Shown piece after piece: positions 1 to 8,646 of a stretch of 64,000 nucleotides of DNA (its first letter is position 1; each line of letters begins with the position of its first letter). The position numbers were made by a program, and so were the translations under genes. Source of the DNA: Chitinophagaceae bacterium. GTDB lineage: Bacteria > Bacteroidota > Bacteroidia > Chitinophagales > UBA10324. The DNA lies in contig CANIPU010000002.1 of assembly GCA_947469485.1 (NCBI GenBank), positions 1 to 64,000 on the forward strand, given 5' to 3'. The notes under the pieces were generated by a model. It did no database searches, had not been told where the DNA came from, and saw nothing but the letters and a program-made list of their open reading frames with translations.

Positions 1-1182
1 CACAATGCCCGAAATGCGCAGCGCTTTATCGCTGAACAAATTCTGAATCATAAGGTCAACGGGCGTGAGCATCGCAAATGCCTTGCGCACATTCAGGTCC
101 GAAAAAAAATCGGTGCGCTTGCTTTCCTGTGGCTTCAGGTTGAAACCGATGTACGAGAAATCGTAACTCGCCGTGTAACACGAATTATAATTTTTGGTGA
201 ACGACGAATCTTTCTGCAATTCCAGCAACACCTTCGATGGCAGCCAGAAGCTCGCATCAAATTCCTGGTTGCGCGCCGCCAGCAGAATCGCGTTTTCGTC
301 CGTGATAATTTTAAAAGTGATTTGCTTCGGATAAAACTGATTTAAAATTTCGGCAGACAATTTTTCTGTCCAGTGATTTTTTTTCTTTTCTAATGTCAGT
401 GTTTGTCCGCGTTCCCAGCTTTTCACTTTGTATGCACCAAGCCCGTTAATCAGCGCCGGGTCATTGCCGTACTTGCCATTATTAAACGCAGCCGCCCATG
501 CAGTCGGAAAAGTTTTATTCATGCCGGGCTGGTCTTCCACATTCACCCAATTCACAGGGTAATTTTTCAGCGCATCATCCGCATCATAAAATTTCTTTTC
601 CAGTATCGGAAAGTCGGTGAGTATAAACAGGTTTTGCGCCAGCACCTTCTTCATCGTCACCGTAAACGCGCGCGCATTCGAATTATCTTTTACAATATTC
701 AGCAAATTATTCAGCGCGCTTCTGCCCGACACATTCACCAGCGGACAGGTATATGCCTTGAAAGAAAAAATCACATCGTCCACAGTCAGTTGCGCGCCAT
801 CATCAAAAGCGGGTTCGTCCTTCAGTTCAAAACGATAAGTGAGTCCGTCGCGCGAGGTCGGAATTTCTTTCACTAGGTCAGCTTTCAGTTTGCGTGTCAT
901 CGGGTCAATCGAAAGCAGCGAGCGGTGTATCAGTGTAAAAACAATGGCGCGCGAAAGTGTGCGACCGTTACACGCATGCAGGTTGTCGGGTTCCTGCATC
1001 CACTGCACCGTCAGGTTATTTTCTTTCTTCCAGTCGCTTAAATAGTTCGGCGCATCAGGTAACTGAATGTAATCGCCATCGGTGAGCACGCGGTTATCCG
1101 GAACAGCCGTTTGGGTAATGTTTTCATTTTGACATGAAAAAAGAAATGATATGGATAGAATAAAAACGAAGCGCGAAAACAT
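1..1182 (-). CDS. Peptide ABC transporter substrate-binding lipoprotein (family 5), C-terminus cut by window edge
   Basis: My reading of the minus strand gives 394 codons without a stop, from an ATG at 1182 to the window edge. The N-terminus has a short hydrophobic stretch ending in FLFSC, a lipoprotein signal with the lipidated Cys near residue 17. The following sequence has the usual plan of family 5 (DppA/OppA-like) binding proteins: an early segment on roles of reaching a first domain (TVQWMQEPDNLHA), then LKADLVKEIPTSRDG, TYRFELKD and DDVIFSFKAY, and later YIGFNLK followed by VRKAFAML. The family usually has 500-600 residues, so about a third is outside the window. It would bind peptides or similar solutes at the inner membrane; substrate is unknown. 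No permease or ATPase gene lies beside it here. Codon use is richer in GC than in many neighbours. Confidence 0.85.
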   Translation of the reverse strand, partial: MFSRFVFILSISFLFSCQNENITQTAVPDNRVLTDGDYIQLPDAPNYLSDWKKENNLTVQWMQEPDNLHACNGRTLSRAIVFTLIHRSLLSIDPMTRKLKADLVKEIPTSRDGLTYRFELKDEPAFDDGAQLTVDDVIFSFKAYTCPLVNVSGRSALNNLLNIVKDNSNARAFTVTMKKVLAQNLFILTDFPILEKKFYDADDALKNYPVNWVNVEDQPGMNKTFPTAWAAAFNNGKYGNDPALINGLGAYKVKSWERGQTLTLEKKKNHWTEKLSAEILNQFYPKQITFKIITDENAILLAARNQEFDASFWLPSKVLLELQKDSSFTKNYNSCYTASYDFSYIGFNLKPQESKRTDFFSDLNVRKAFAMLTPVDLMIQNLFSDKALRISGIV

Positions 1183-1300
1183 TTTGATGATTGAACGAAA
1201 CAAATATAGAAAGCCGTATTAATCCTGATTGAATTTAGAAAATTGTTCTTACTGGTTGAGGGAAAAATGAGTAAGGAATAAAATGTTAAACGCTTATTTC

Positions 1301-1308
1301 TACTTTTG
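1301..1308 (+). promoter_or_regulatory. Bacteroidota -7 box TAnnTTTG for the LUD-domain gene
   Basis: The box reads TACTTTTG and lies 17 bases before the ATG at 1326. It matches the TAnnTTTG consensus of Bacteroidota primary-sigma promoters. It also argues against the in-frame GTG at 1308, which overlaps the box itself. Confidence 0.6.
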
Positions 1309-1325
1309 TGCAACTAACAAAAACT

Positions 1326-1970
1326 ATGGAGCCAACCAGTAAAGAGCGCGTGCTGAAAAAAATTCGGAAGGCGCTCATTCATTCCACCAACATTCCTTTT
1401 CCGAATATTGACCAAACGGCTTCGGTTTATCTGGCGCCGACTGATACACTGGATGTGGTTTTTGCAGAGCAGTTCACAAAAATTCAGGGCAATTTTATTT
1501 ACTGCGAAAACATTGCTGAGTTCATACAATCCATATCATCGGTGGCTAGCGAAAAGGGCTGGAATCATTTGTACTGCTGGGAAAAACCGCTGCAGGATTT
1601 ATTTCAGCGATTCGATTTTAATAAATGCCGTGTGGGAAAAACAATAGACAAAGCCGATGCCGGAATTACTTTGTGTGAGTGCTTAGTCGCTCGCACGGGT
1701 AGTATTATTCTCACGAGTAAGCAGCAGAGCGGTCGCAGTTTGCCCATCTATCCGCCCATTCATATTGTGGTTGCATATACTTCGCAACTGGTTTTTGATA
1801 TTAAAGATGCCATGCAACTGGTGTTACAGAAATATGAAGGCAATATGCCGAGTATGATTTCGATTGCAACGGGTCCGAGCCGCACGGCGGATATTGAAAA
1901 AACTTTAGTGCTCGGTGCGCATGGTCCGAAAGAAGTTTATGTTTTTTTGATTGATGATCCGGTTCGCTGA
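1326..1970 (+). CDS. LUD-domain protein (LutC/YkgG-like)
   Basis: A 214-residue cytoplasmic protein of the LUD (lactate utilization) domain family, to which LutC and YkgG belong. Visible family features are the segment ADAGITLCECLVARTGSI, then PPIHIVVA and the C-terminal ATGPSRTADIE and VLGAHGPKEVYVFLID blocks, which are well conserved in LutC-like proteins. LutC works with the iron-sulfur proteins LutA and LutB in L-lactate oxidation, but neither is in this window, so the role here is open. I chose the ATG at 1326 because an upstream in-frame GTG at 1308 falls inside a promoter box. The TGA stop overlaps the ATG of lpxH by one base, so the two genes, and the next one, are probably one operon. 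Confidence 0.8.
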   Translation: MEPTSKERVLKKIRKALIHSTNIPFPNIDQTASVYLAPTDTLDVVFAEQFTKIQGNFIYCENIAEFIQSISSVASEKGWNHLYCWEKPLQDLFQRFDFNKCRVGKTIDKADAGITLCECLVARTGSIILTSKQQSGRSLPIYPPIHIVVAYTSQLVFDIKDAMQLVLQKYEGNMPSMISIATGPSRTADIEKTLVLGAHGPKEVYVFLIDDPVR

Positions 1971-2740
1971 TGCAGTTTCCAACAGCCGTTCAAAGCGGAA
2001 AAAAAATTTATTTTGCTTCTGACCTTCATTTCGGTGTGCCCACGCGCGAGAAAAGTTTGCAGCGCGAGAAATTATTTATTCAGTGGCTCGACGAAATTTC
2101 GAAAGACGCACAATGCATTTTTATTCTTGGCGATTTATTTGATTTCTGGTTTGAATACAAGCAGGTGGTGCCGAAGGGTTTTGTTCGCGTACTTGGAAAA
2201 CTGGCAGAGCTGCGCGATAAAAATATTCCCATTTATTTTTTTCAGGGCAATCACGATCAATGGATGAAAAATTATTTTACCGAGGAAATGGATATTCCCA
2301 TCTTCAATAAAGAAATTCAGTTTGATTGTAACGGTAAAAAGTTTCTGATTGGTCATGGCGATGGATTGGGTCCCGGCGATTACAAATACAAAGTGATTAA
2401 GAAAATTTTTCATGCACAGGTTTTCCGCTGGTTGTTTGCGCGTGTGCATCCGAACTTCGGAGTGTGGATCGGAAAAAAATGGAGTTACAACAATCGCTTT
2501 CTGAATGGTGAGGTGAAAGAAGATTTTCTGGGTGAAGAAAAAGAATGGCTGGTTGGATATGCACGCGAAATGTTGAAGCACGAACAGATTGATTATTTCA
2601 TTTTTGGTCATCGCCATCTGGCAATGGATTATCAGCTGAACGAAAAAAGCCGTTACATCAATCTCGGCGACTGGTTGCGGTTTTACAGTTATGCAACTTT
2701 TGATGGAGAGAAGCTGGAGTTAAAATATTATCAGAAATAA
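1970..2740 (+). CDS. lpxH: UDP-2,3-diacylglucosamine diphosphatase LpxH
   Basis: A 256-residue metallophosphoesterase matching LpxH, which hydrolyses UDP-2,3-diacylglucosamine to lipid X and UMP in the fourth step of lipid A synthesis at the cytoplasmic face of the inner membrane. The metal-binding motifs are all present: SDLHFG (D18, H20), GDLFDFW (D55), GNHDQW (N94, H95), IGHGDG (H129) and FGHRH (H214, H216). Length agrees with the family (about 240-260). It overlaps both neighbours by one base, showing translational coupling with the LUD gene upstream and the secreted unknown downstream. A second lipid A gene, lpxA, is coded at 33.6-34.4 kb. Confidence 0.88.
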   Translation: MQFPTAVQSGKKIYFASDLHFGVPTREKSLQREKLFIQWLDEISKDAQCIFILGDLFDFWFEYKQVVPKGFVRVLGKLAELRDKNIPIYFFQGNHDQWMKNYFTEEMDIPIFNKEIQFDCNGKKFLIGHGDGLGPGDYKYKVIKKIFHAQVFRWLFARVHPNFGVWIGKKWSYNNRFLNGEVKEDFLGEEKEWLVGYAREMLKHEQIDYFIFGHRHLAMDYQLNEKSRYINLGDWLRFYSYATFDGEKLELKYYQK

Positions 2741-3474
2741 TGGAACCGCTCTGGCATCTGTTCTTCATTATAAAAGTTAGTGCGCTGTTTTTCTCTACTG
2801 ATAACCTGCAGAATATTTATGCCGTCACAACTGATTACAAAGTAGTGAAGTATGATTCTTCCGGCCAACCGTTACACACTTACACTAACAAATCGCTCGG
2901 GCAACCAACAAGTCTTGATGTTTCGAATCCGATGAAGTTGCTTTTGTACTACAAAGATTTCAGCACCATAATATGGCTCGACAATACCCTTTCTGAAATA
3001 GCAGAAACACAGCTTGCACCAATCGGAATTATTCAATCGCCGGTTGTGTGCTTATCGCAGGATGGAAATTTCTGGGTGTATGATGAAGCCGATCAGCGAT
3101 TGAAGAAGATCAATTCGCAATTAGAGGTTATTTATGAAGGGCCTAATGTTCAAGCCATTTCAAATAGAACAATTGAACCATTTTTAATGGTTGAAGAAAA
3201 TCAGCAACTGTTTGTTTCTGATTCATCGCAGGGTGTTTTTGTATTTGACGAATACGGGAATTTTAAAAGTAAAATTCCAACGAAGGGAATCACCAATTTT
3301 CAGGTGGAAAATAATCAGCTCTTATATAAAAGAAACAACCTGGCGAACATTTATCAATTGAAAACGATGGAAGAACATTCCATTAAACTACCGGATACTG
3401 CTATTCAAGTACAGATTGAATCACATCGTATTTTTCTCTTGCAAAAAGAGCAGATTGCCGTTTATCCATACTGA
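2740..3474 (+). CDS. Secreted protein of unknown function with beta-propeller-like repeats
   Basis: A 244-residue protein I do not recognise by name. It starts with a hydrophobic segment (FFIIKVSALFFS) that can be a signal peptide or anchor, then shows recurring blocks such as VTTDYKVVKYDSSGQPLHTY, WVYDEADQRLKKINSQ and VFVFDEYGNFKSKI. Such repeats, with a motif of the type x-x-V-x-x-Y/F-D-x-x-G, are typical of beta-propeller blades (WD40-like or SMP-30/NHL-like). It is translationally coupled to lpxH (one-base overlap) and ends 36 bases before prfA, which has its own promoter. A structural or binding role in the envelope is a guess from fold and signal only. Confidence 0.65.
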   Translation: MEPLWHLFFIIKVSALFFSTDNLQNIYAVTTDYKVVKYDSSGQPLHTYTNKSLGQPTSLDVSNPMKLLLYYKDFSTIIWLDNTLSEIAETQLAPIGIIQSPVVCLSQDGNFWVYDEADQRLKKINSQLEVIYEGPNVQAISNRTIEPFLMVEENQQLFVSDSSQGVFVFDEYGNFKSKIPTKGITNFQVENNQLLYKRNNLANIYQLKTMEEHSIKLPDTAIQVQIESHRIFLLQKEQIAVYPY

Positions 3475-3495
3475 TTAGCCTTTCCCAGAACTTCT

Positions 3496-3503
3496 TATTT
3501 TTG
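3496..3503 (+). promoter_or_regulatory. Bacteroidota -7 box TAnnTTTG for prfA
   Basis: TATTTTTG, seven bases before the prfA ATG, matching the TAnnTTTG consensus. The distance implies a very short leader, which is common in this phylum. Confidence 0.55.
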
Positions 3504-3510
3504 CGCCACA

Positions 3511-4596
3511 ATGAACGAATTAGTTAATCGCCTTCAGTCAATAAAAGAGAAATGGCAGGATTTAGAATTGCAGTTGAACGACCCGCGAAAAATTGCTGAT
3601 CAGCGATTGTATGTGCAATTGAATAAGTCGTACAAAGAATTGCAGAAAGTGGTTGAGGCATTTGAAAAATACAAAGTCATCTTAGGCAACATTGAAAACA
3701 ACCGGCATATAATTGAAACCGAAAAGGATGATGAGTTCAAACAAATGGCAAAAAGTGAACTCGATGGTTTGGAAGATGAAAAATTAAAATCGGAAGAAGT
3801 CATTCGGTTATTGTTGCTGCCAAAAGATCCGACTGACGAAAAAAATGCAATCATTGAAATCCGCGCCGGCACAGGTGGTGATGAAGCCAGTTTGTTTGCC
3901 GGGGAGTTGTATCGCATGTACATACGCTACTGCGAAAACAAAAAATGGAAATTAGAATTAGTGAGCGACAGTCCAGGTACAATGGGCGGATATAAAGAAG
4001 TGATATTTGAAGTGACCGGCGAAAATGTTTACGGCACTTTGAAATTTGAATCGGGTGTGCATCGCGTGCAGCGTGTTCCTGCAACAGAAGCGCAGGGTCG
4101 CGTACACACAAGCGCCGCAACAGTTGCCGTAATGCCTGAAGCTGAAGAAGTGGATGTAGAAGTTCGAGATGCAGATGTGAAAATGGAAACCGCACGAAGC
4201 GGAGGTGCAGGCGGGCAGAATGTAAACAAGGTGGAAACGAAAGTTATTCTCACACACATTGCTACCGGAGTTGTGGTGATGTGTCAGACCGAGCGTTCGC
4301 AATTAGGGAATCGTGAAAAGGCGATGAAGATGTTGCGCACCAGATTGTATGAAGCAGCAGTGCGAAAACACGAAGGAGAAATTGCAGCAAAAAGAAAATC
4401 AATGGTGAGCAGTGGTGATCGCTCTGCAAAAATCCGCACTTATAATTATCCGCAAGGTCGTGTAACAGATCACCGCATCGGAATGACTGTTTATACTTTA
4501 CCCGATTTCATCAATGGAAATATTCAGGAAATGCTTGATGCTTTGCAGATGGCAGAGAATGCCGAGTTGATGAAGGAGAGTACTGTTGGGGTGTAA
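3511..4596 (+). CDS. prfA: Peptide chain release factor 1
   Basis: A 361-residue class I release factor that reads UAA and UAG stop codons and triggers peptide release on the ribosome. The GGQ catalytic motif sits at residues 234-236 in the block [15 protein letters not shown], and the RF1-type stop-codon tripeptide PAT is at 190-192 ([14 protein letters not shown]), which separates it from RF2 (SPF). Length matches the family (about 360). The N-terminal third is a charged helical domain as expected. The gene has its own promoter box just upstream and converges with murF, whose stop is 3 bases past the prfA stop. Confidence 0.97.
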   Translation: MNELVNRLQSIKEKWQDLELQLNDPRKIADQRLYVQLNKSYKELQKVVEAFEKYKVILGNIENNRHIIETEKDDEFKQMAKSELDGLEDEKLKSEEVIRLLLLPKDPTDEKNAIIEIRAGTGGDEASLFAGELYRMYIRYCENKKWKLELVSDSPGTMGGYKEVIFEVTGENVYGTLKFESGVHRVQRVPATEAQGRVHTSAATVAVMPEAEEVDVEVRDADVKMETARSGGAGGQNVNKVETKVILTHIATGVVVMCQTERSQLGNREKAMKMLRTRLYEAAVRKHEGEIAAKRKSMVSSGDRSAKIRTYNYPQGRVTDHRIGMTVYTLPDFINGNIQEMLDALQMAENAELMKESTVGV

Positions 4597-4598
4597 TT

Positions 4599-5894
4599 TT
4601 ATTCAAGCATTTTCTCTAATTTATTTACCCGAGATCCTTTTAACAAAAAGTAATATCCTTTGATTTTCTGTTGCTGATAATATTTTTTTAATGCGTCAAC
4701 ATTTTCAAATGTTCTGATGTTTTCATTTTTGTATTTGAAACTTGCTTTAAAAAATTTATTTCCGACTAACCATATTTCTTTTAATGAAAGGGTCTTAATT
4801 TGTTTTAAGATTAAATCATGTTCTGAATCAGAATATTCTCCTAATTCAGCCATATCACCTAAAACCACAATTTTATTTGCAACTGGAAATTCTGCAAAAT
4901 TTTCTAATGCCAGTTTCATGCTGCTTGGATTTGCATTATAAGCATCCAGAATAAATGAATTTCCATCTTTTAGTTGTTGTTGTGAGCGGTTATTTGCCGG
5001 TTTATAATTTTCAATGGCATTTTTAATTTTTTCTTTCGAAACTTTAAAATGAAATCCAATAGCAGCCGCAGCCAGAATGTTTTCAATATTATATTTTCCA
5101 ACCAATTGAGTTTGGGCTTCAAAAGTTTCACCATCAGAAAATAAAAATTTTGCTTTCAGATACGGAAAAGAATTCATGGCCTCAGATTTCACAATTGAAC
5201 TCTCATGATTTCCATAAATTATCCGTTCCATTCCTTCGGAATATAAAATCAAATCTTCCTGATAAGCTGATACAAATGCAATTGACCCACAAGCTTTCAA
5301 ATATTCATACACTTCGCCATTTCCTTTTCTGACACCTTCAATGCTTCCATAACCTTCTAAATGATCTTTTCCGTTATTGGTAATAATTCCATAATCAGGT
5401 TCGGCTATTTCACAAAGTATTTTGTTTTCATTTAAATGATTTGCGCCTAATTCAATTACCACCTTTTCTGCAGATGTTGGAATTGATAGAAGTGTAAGAG
5501 GAACTCCAATATGATTATTCAGGTTTCCCTGAGTACAATATGTTTTAAAAGTTGATGACAGAACCGAATAGGTCAGTTCCTTGGTAGTGGTTTTTCCATT
5601 ACTACCAGTAATTGCAATCACAGTAGATTTTAATTGATTTCGGTGGTAGTTTGCTAATTCCTGTAAGGTTGTAAGAACACTGTCAACTAATATCGTTTTC
5701 CCTTCAATTGAAAATTCTATTTCATCAATGACAGCTGCACGAGCCCCTTGCTCTATTGCTTGCTTGGCAAATAAATTTGCATTGAAATTCGGACCCTTCA
5801 AAGCGAAGAATAAGCTTCCATTTTGAATTTTTCTTGTGTCGGTAGATATACCTTTTGAAGAAGTAAATAATTGATAAAGTTCGCTAATATTCAT
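4599..5894 (-). CDS. murF: UDP-N-acetylmuramoyl-tripeptide--D-alanyl-D-alanine ligase MurF
   Basis: A 431-residue Mur ligase that adds D-Ala-D-Ala to the UDP-MurNAc-tripeptide in cytoplasmic peptidoglycan synthesis. The ATP-binding loop GSNGKTTTKE is at residues 97-106; upstream is the MurF-type N-terminal domain with the STDTRKIQNGSLFFALKG block, and downstream are NNHIGVPLTLL, ELGANHLNE and the C-terminal domain motif DAYNANPSSM. Length is normal for MurF in this phylum. It lies 77 bases downstream of gldJ on the same strand but a hairpin between them (5918-5951) suggests separate or partly separate transcription. Confidence 0.96.
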   Translation of the reverse strand: MNISELYQLFTSSKGISTDTRKIQNGSLFFALKGPNFNANLFAKQAIEQGARAAVIDEIEFSIEGKTILVDSVLTTLQELANYHRNQLKSTVIAITGSNGKTTTKELTYSVLSSTFKTYCTQGNLNNHIGVPLTLLSIPTSAEKVVIELGANHLNENKILCEIAEPDYGIITNNGKDHLEGYGSIEGVRKGNGEVYEYLKACGSIAFVSAYQEDLILYSEGMERIIYGNHESSIVKSEAMNSFPYLKAKFLFSDGETFEAQTQLVGKYNIENILAAAAIGFHFKVSKEKIKNAIENYKPANNRSQQQLKDGNSFILDAYNANPSSMKLALENFAEFPVANKIVVLGDMAELGEYSDSEHDLILKQIKTLSLKEIWLVGNKFFKASFKYKNENIRTFENVDALKKYYQQQKIKGYYFLLKGSRVNKLEKMLE

Positions 5895-5917
5895 TAAACA
5901 TATTTGGCCTAAAATTA

Positions 5918-5951
5918 AAAGCCCCGACCAGCAAATGCTGACCGGGACTTT
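5918..5951 (-). terminator. Hairpin terminator after gldJ
   Basis: A long hairpin with a two-base loop: about 16 paired positions with three mismatches, with AAAG at one end and CTTT at the other. Read on the minus strand it begins 20 bases after the gldJ stop and is followed by TTTTAATTTT, a moderate U-rich tail. Confidence 0.6.
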
Positions 5952-5970
5952 AATATTTTTCTACACTCAA

Positions 5971-7479
5971 TTATTTATTCGCTTTCTTATATCCTCTGCT
6001 ATCTAATTTTTTGTTGCTTTTTACTTTAAAATAATTTCCGGCTTTTGTTTCGTTGCCCATCGGACTACCTAAACGAGCCATTGCACAACGGAAACCTAAA
6101 GTTGCCAAATCCTGATTTTCATCAAGGTAGCGACGAGTTCCTGGGGACATCCAATAAGCACGGTCAGACCAAGAAGCTCCTTTATAAACTCTTGCTTTGT
6201 TATTAATTAATGAAGAAACCCCGTATTGATATTCGTTCCAAGATGAACTATCACCATCAAGGTAATCTATCACATTTGATTTCTTGTAATTTAAACGATT
6301 GATATTTTCTTGTTCAGTTACAGGAATTTTAACTACTCGACCAAGACTGTCCTTATCAACATGAGCAAAATCTTCATCTAAACTATCTTTGTCAAAAACA
6401 TTTCCACGGAAAGAGTTAAAATCTACATCATCGTAAAAAGTATATGGACGATAAATATCCATAACCCACTCACTTACATTACCAGCCATATTATATAAGC
6501 CAAAATCATTTGGCATGTATGAATAAATTGGCGCTGTAATATCAGCAGCATCATTCAATCCACCTGCAATACCCATATTATCCCCACGGTCACGCTTGTA
6601 GTTGGCTAAAAAATCTCCCTGCCATGAACCATGTTTTGAATCACGAAGGACATCATTATTCCAAGGATAGATTTTTCTGTCCGTAATGGTTTCTTCACCT
6701 TCGTATGGATTATTTCCAATTAAAGAAAGAGAAGCATATTCCCATTCAGCTTCAGTAGGCAAACGATATTCCGGCAACAGAATTCCATCTTCAATTCTTA
6801 CCTTTCTTCTTCCTGTACCATTTGGACTTAAATCTTTCAGGTTTTTATTAACCATTCCTTCATATTGACCAACAATATAAGCTCCCGTGTTAAAGTTATC
6901 CTGTCCAATCTGGTTGTTGTTTTTCTCCAACACACCCTGGTCAACCATAATTCCTTCATTTACGCGGTCAGTTCTCCATTTGCAATATTCATTAGCTTGT
7001 ACCCAGGTAACGCCAATTACAGGATAAAAATCATAAGCAGGGTATCTGAAATAATACTCAACATAGGGTTCATTATATGCCAATTCTCTGCGCCACGAAA
7101 GGCTATCAGGTAAAGCATTTCTATAAACTTCAGGAAAATCTGCTCCAAATACACGATTCACCCAGTACAAATATTCACGATAATGAACATTTGCTACTTC
7201 CGTTTCATCCATATAGAATGACGGAACCGAAACTGTTCTTGGAATATTGTCATTACTATAAAGAACATTTTGTTCAGTAGAACCCATAGTAAATCTACCT
7301 CCTTGAATCAATACAAGGTTAGGTCCTGTTTGTTGTCCGCGGAATTTAAGGGATACCTGAAAACCACCCCATTTGGAGTCATTATAATTCCAACCGGTTG
7401 TTGCTGATTTGTCTTTCTTGCATGAAGATAAAAACAAGGCACTGACTGCAACGAGTACTAAAGGAATTCTTTTAAGCAT
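5971..7479 (-). CDS. gldJ: Gliding motility / T9SS lipoprotein GldJ
   Basis: A 502-residue lipoprotein matching GldJ, an outer-membrane-associated component needed for type IX secretion and gliding. The start at 7479 gives a clean lipoprotein signal with lipobox LSSC (Cys20); an in-frame TTG at 7518 is rejected because it overlaps the promoter box. Past the signal is TGWNYND, close to the GldJ N-terminus, then an FGE-sulfatase (SUMF1-like) fold: GGRFTMGS, SFYMDETEVAN, YRLPTEAEWEYA, GLYNMAGNVSEWV, VYKGASWSDRAYW and LGFRCAM near the end. The FGE catalytic cysteine pair is not evident, as expected for Gld proteins. Neighbours are murF and T9SS genes. A motile phenotype cannot be inferred, since GldJ homologues occur in non-gliding secreters too. 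Confidence 0.9.
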   Translation of the reverse strand: MLKRIPLVLVAVSALFLSSCKKDKSATTGWNYNDSKWGGFQVSLKFRGQQTGPNLVLIQGGRFTMGSTEQNVLYSNDNIPRTVSVPSFYMDETEVANVHYREYLYWVNRVFGADFPEVYRNALPDSLSWRRELAYNEPYVEYYFRYPAYDFYPVIGVTWVQANEYCKWRTDRVNEGIMVDQGVLEKNNNQIGQDNFNTGAYIVGQYEGMVNKNLKDLSPNGTGRRKVRIEDGILLPEYRLPTEAEWEYASLSLIGNNPYEGEETITDRKIYPWNNDVLRDSKHGSWQGDFLANYKRDRGDNMGIAGGLNDAADITAPIYSYMPNDFGLYNMAGNVSEWVMDIYRPYTFYDDVDFNSFRGNVFDKDSLDEDFAHVDKDSLGRVVKIPVTEQENINRLNYKKSNVIDYLDGDSSSWNEYQYGVSSLINNKARVYKGASWSDRAYWMSPGTRRYLDENQDLATLGFRCAMARLGSPMGNETKAGNYFKVKSNKKLDSRGYKKANK

Positions 7480-7515
7480 CTTATTGAATTTGGATGGATT
7501 AAAATTGGTTAAACG

Positions 7516-7545
7516 CAAATGTAGTTAAAGTATTGTTTCATCAAA
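7516..7545 (-). promoter_or_regulatory. gldJ promoter (TTTG and TAnnTTTG boxes)
   Basis: On the minus strand, TACATTTG (7516-7523) is the -7 box and TTTG (7542-7545) lies 18 bases further upstream as the -33 element. Both fit the Bacteroidota promoter. The -33 part overlaps the last codons of the upstream porP/sprF-like gene, so gldJ can be transcribed on its own. Confidence 0.6.
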
Positions 7546-8530
7546 GAATATCAGGACATTCAGTGTATCTCTTAAGTCTTCTCTTTTTTTCAGCACTTTT
7601 TTGATCTCCAAGATTTACAGCAATCGAAATTTCGTGAGTACCCCCGCTCTTAGCGCGCAATCCCGATGTAGTAATATCATAACTGTAGGCAGTTTTAAAA
7701 ACACCTTTTTTCACCCCAAGAATAAAAGAAAAAGCATCGCTGTTCTTTATTGTATATCTGTAATTAAGCCCTGCAACCATTACACCGCTACCGGTCATTA
7801 CACCTGCATTTATTTGCCTGAATCTACCTTGCTGAACTAAAAGAATGTTAGGAGCAAAAAATGATTTTGATCGTTTATTCTTTTTGAATTCATATCCGAA
7901 ATGCAGTGCAATTCTTGCTGGAAGGGTTGATTTTCCTTCGGAATAAAACGAAATATTCGGCTGAGACAGATGTTTTATTCCCACACCGAAAAAGAGTTTC
8001 TTACTAAATATTAAAAAACCAGCCCCAAAATCGGCATACCCCTTTGTTTGAAAGGACGGAGTATTTTCTCCGGTAGAATTTGAAACAGTAACAGAATTAG
8101 GGTCAATCATATCAGTAAAGATAAAATTAGCATAATCAATCTTAAGTTGAGAATAAGATGCGCTAAAACCAGCCTTCAGAGCATAGTTTTTATTCATTTT
8201 GAATTGATATGAGTAAAAACCACTAAACTGTAAATTTGAATAAATACCATTTCCTTGTTGATCAGAAAATGCTGATAATCCAATTCCACCATTTAATTTT
8301 TCAATATCCTGATCATATGAAACCGAATAAGATGTATATGCTTTTCCTAAAGCCGGCCATTCGTTTCTGTAATTTGCAATAAATCGTGGCCCGATTCCAA
8401 CTCCGGCAAATGCAGGGTTTAAATACAGAGGATTATTCAGAAATTGACTGAACTCTGCATCCTGTGCTTTTGTTATTTCACAAAATGTTAGGATGATTGA
8501 CAAAATTATAAAGTGTTTTATGTGGCCCAA
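7541..8530 (-). CDS. PorP/SprF family type IX secretion membrane protein
   Basis: A 329-residue outer-membrane protein of the PorP/SprF family, which in T9SS forms complexes with adhesin-like partners and the PorK/GldK ring. The signal peptide ends at ITKAQ; the mature N-terminus AEFSQFLNNPLYLNPAFAG is the hallmark of the family, and the rest alternates short amphipathic strands as in a beta-barrel. No ATG is available in frame: the only plausible start is TTG at 8530 (another TTG follows at codon 10, inside the signal). It is divergent from porU, with about 115 bases between the likely starts, and is followed by gldJ. Many Bacteroidota carry numerous paralogues, so I do not assign porP or sprF itself. 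Confidence 0.9.
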   Translation of the reverse strand: MGHIKHFIILSIILTFCEITKAQDAEFSQFLNNPLYLNPAFAGVGIGPRFIANYRNEWPALGKAYTSYSVSYDQDIEKLNGGIGLSAFSDQQGNGIYSNLQFSGFYSYQFKMNKNYALKAGFSASYSQLKIDYANFIFTDMIDPNSVTVSNSTGENTPSFQTKGYADFGAGFLIFSKKLFFGVGIKHLSQPNISFYSEGKSTLPARIALHFGYEFKKNKRSKSFFAPNILLVQQGRFRQINAGVMTGSGVMVAGLNYRYTIKNSDAFSFILGVKKGVFKTAYSYDITTSGLRAKSGGTHEISIAVNLGDQKSAEKKRRLKRYTECPDIL

Positions 8531-8646
8531 CCGAACTAAAAATTTATTTTTTGAATCAACGCAATATCACTTGTTTTATTCCGTTGTGCAACAAAAATCT
8601 TCTTTTCGGAAGTCAGTTTATACATTTAAACCTGCATTTTTGTTTC

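Noticed and set aside
403-876. 157-codon plus-strand frame at the left edge
   Set aside because: It overlaps the minus-strand binding-protein gene, whose sequence makes sense as a lipoprotein and transporter component; the plus frame does not.
2135-2617. 160-codon frame antisense to lpxH
   Set aside because: lpxH has all metal-binding motifs on the plus strand, so the antisense frame is a shadow.
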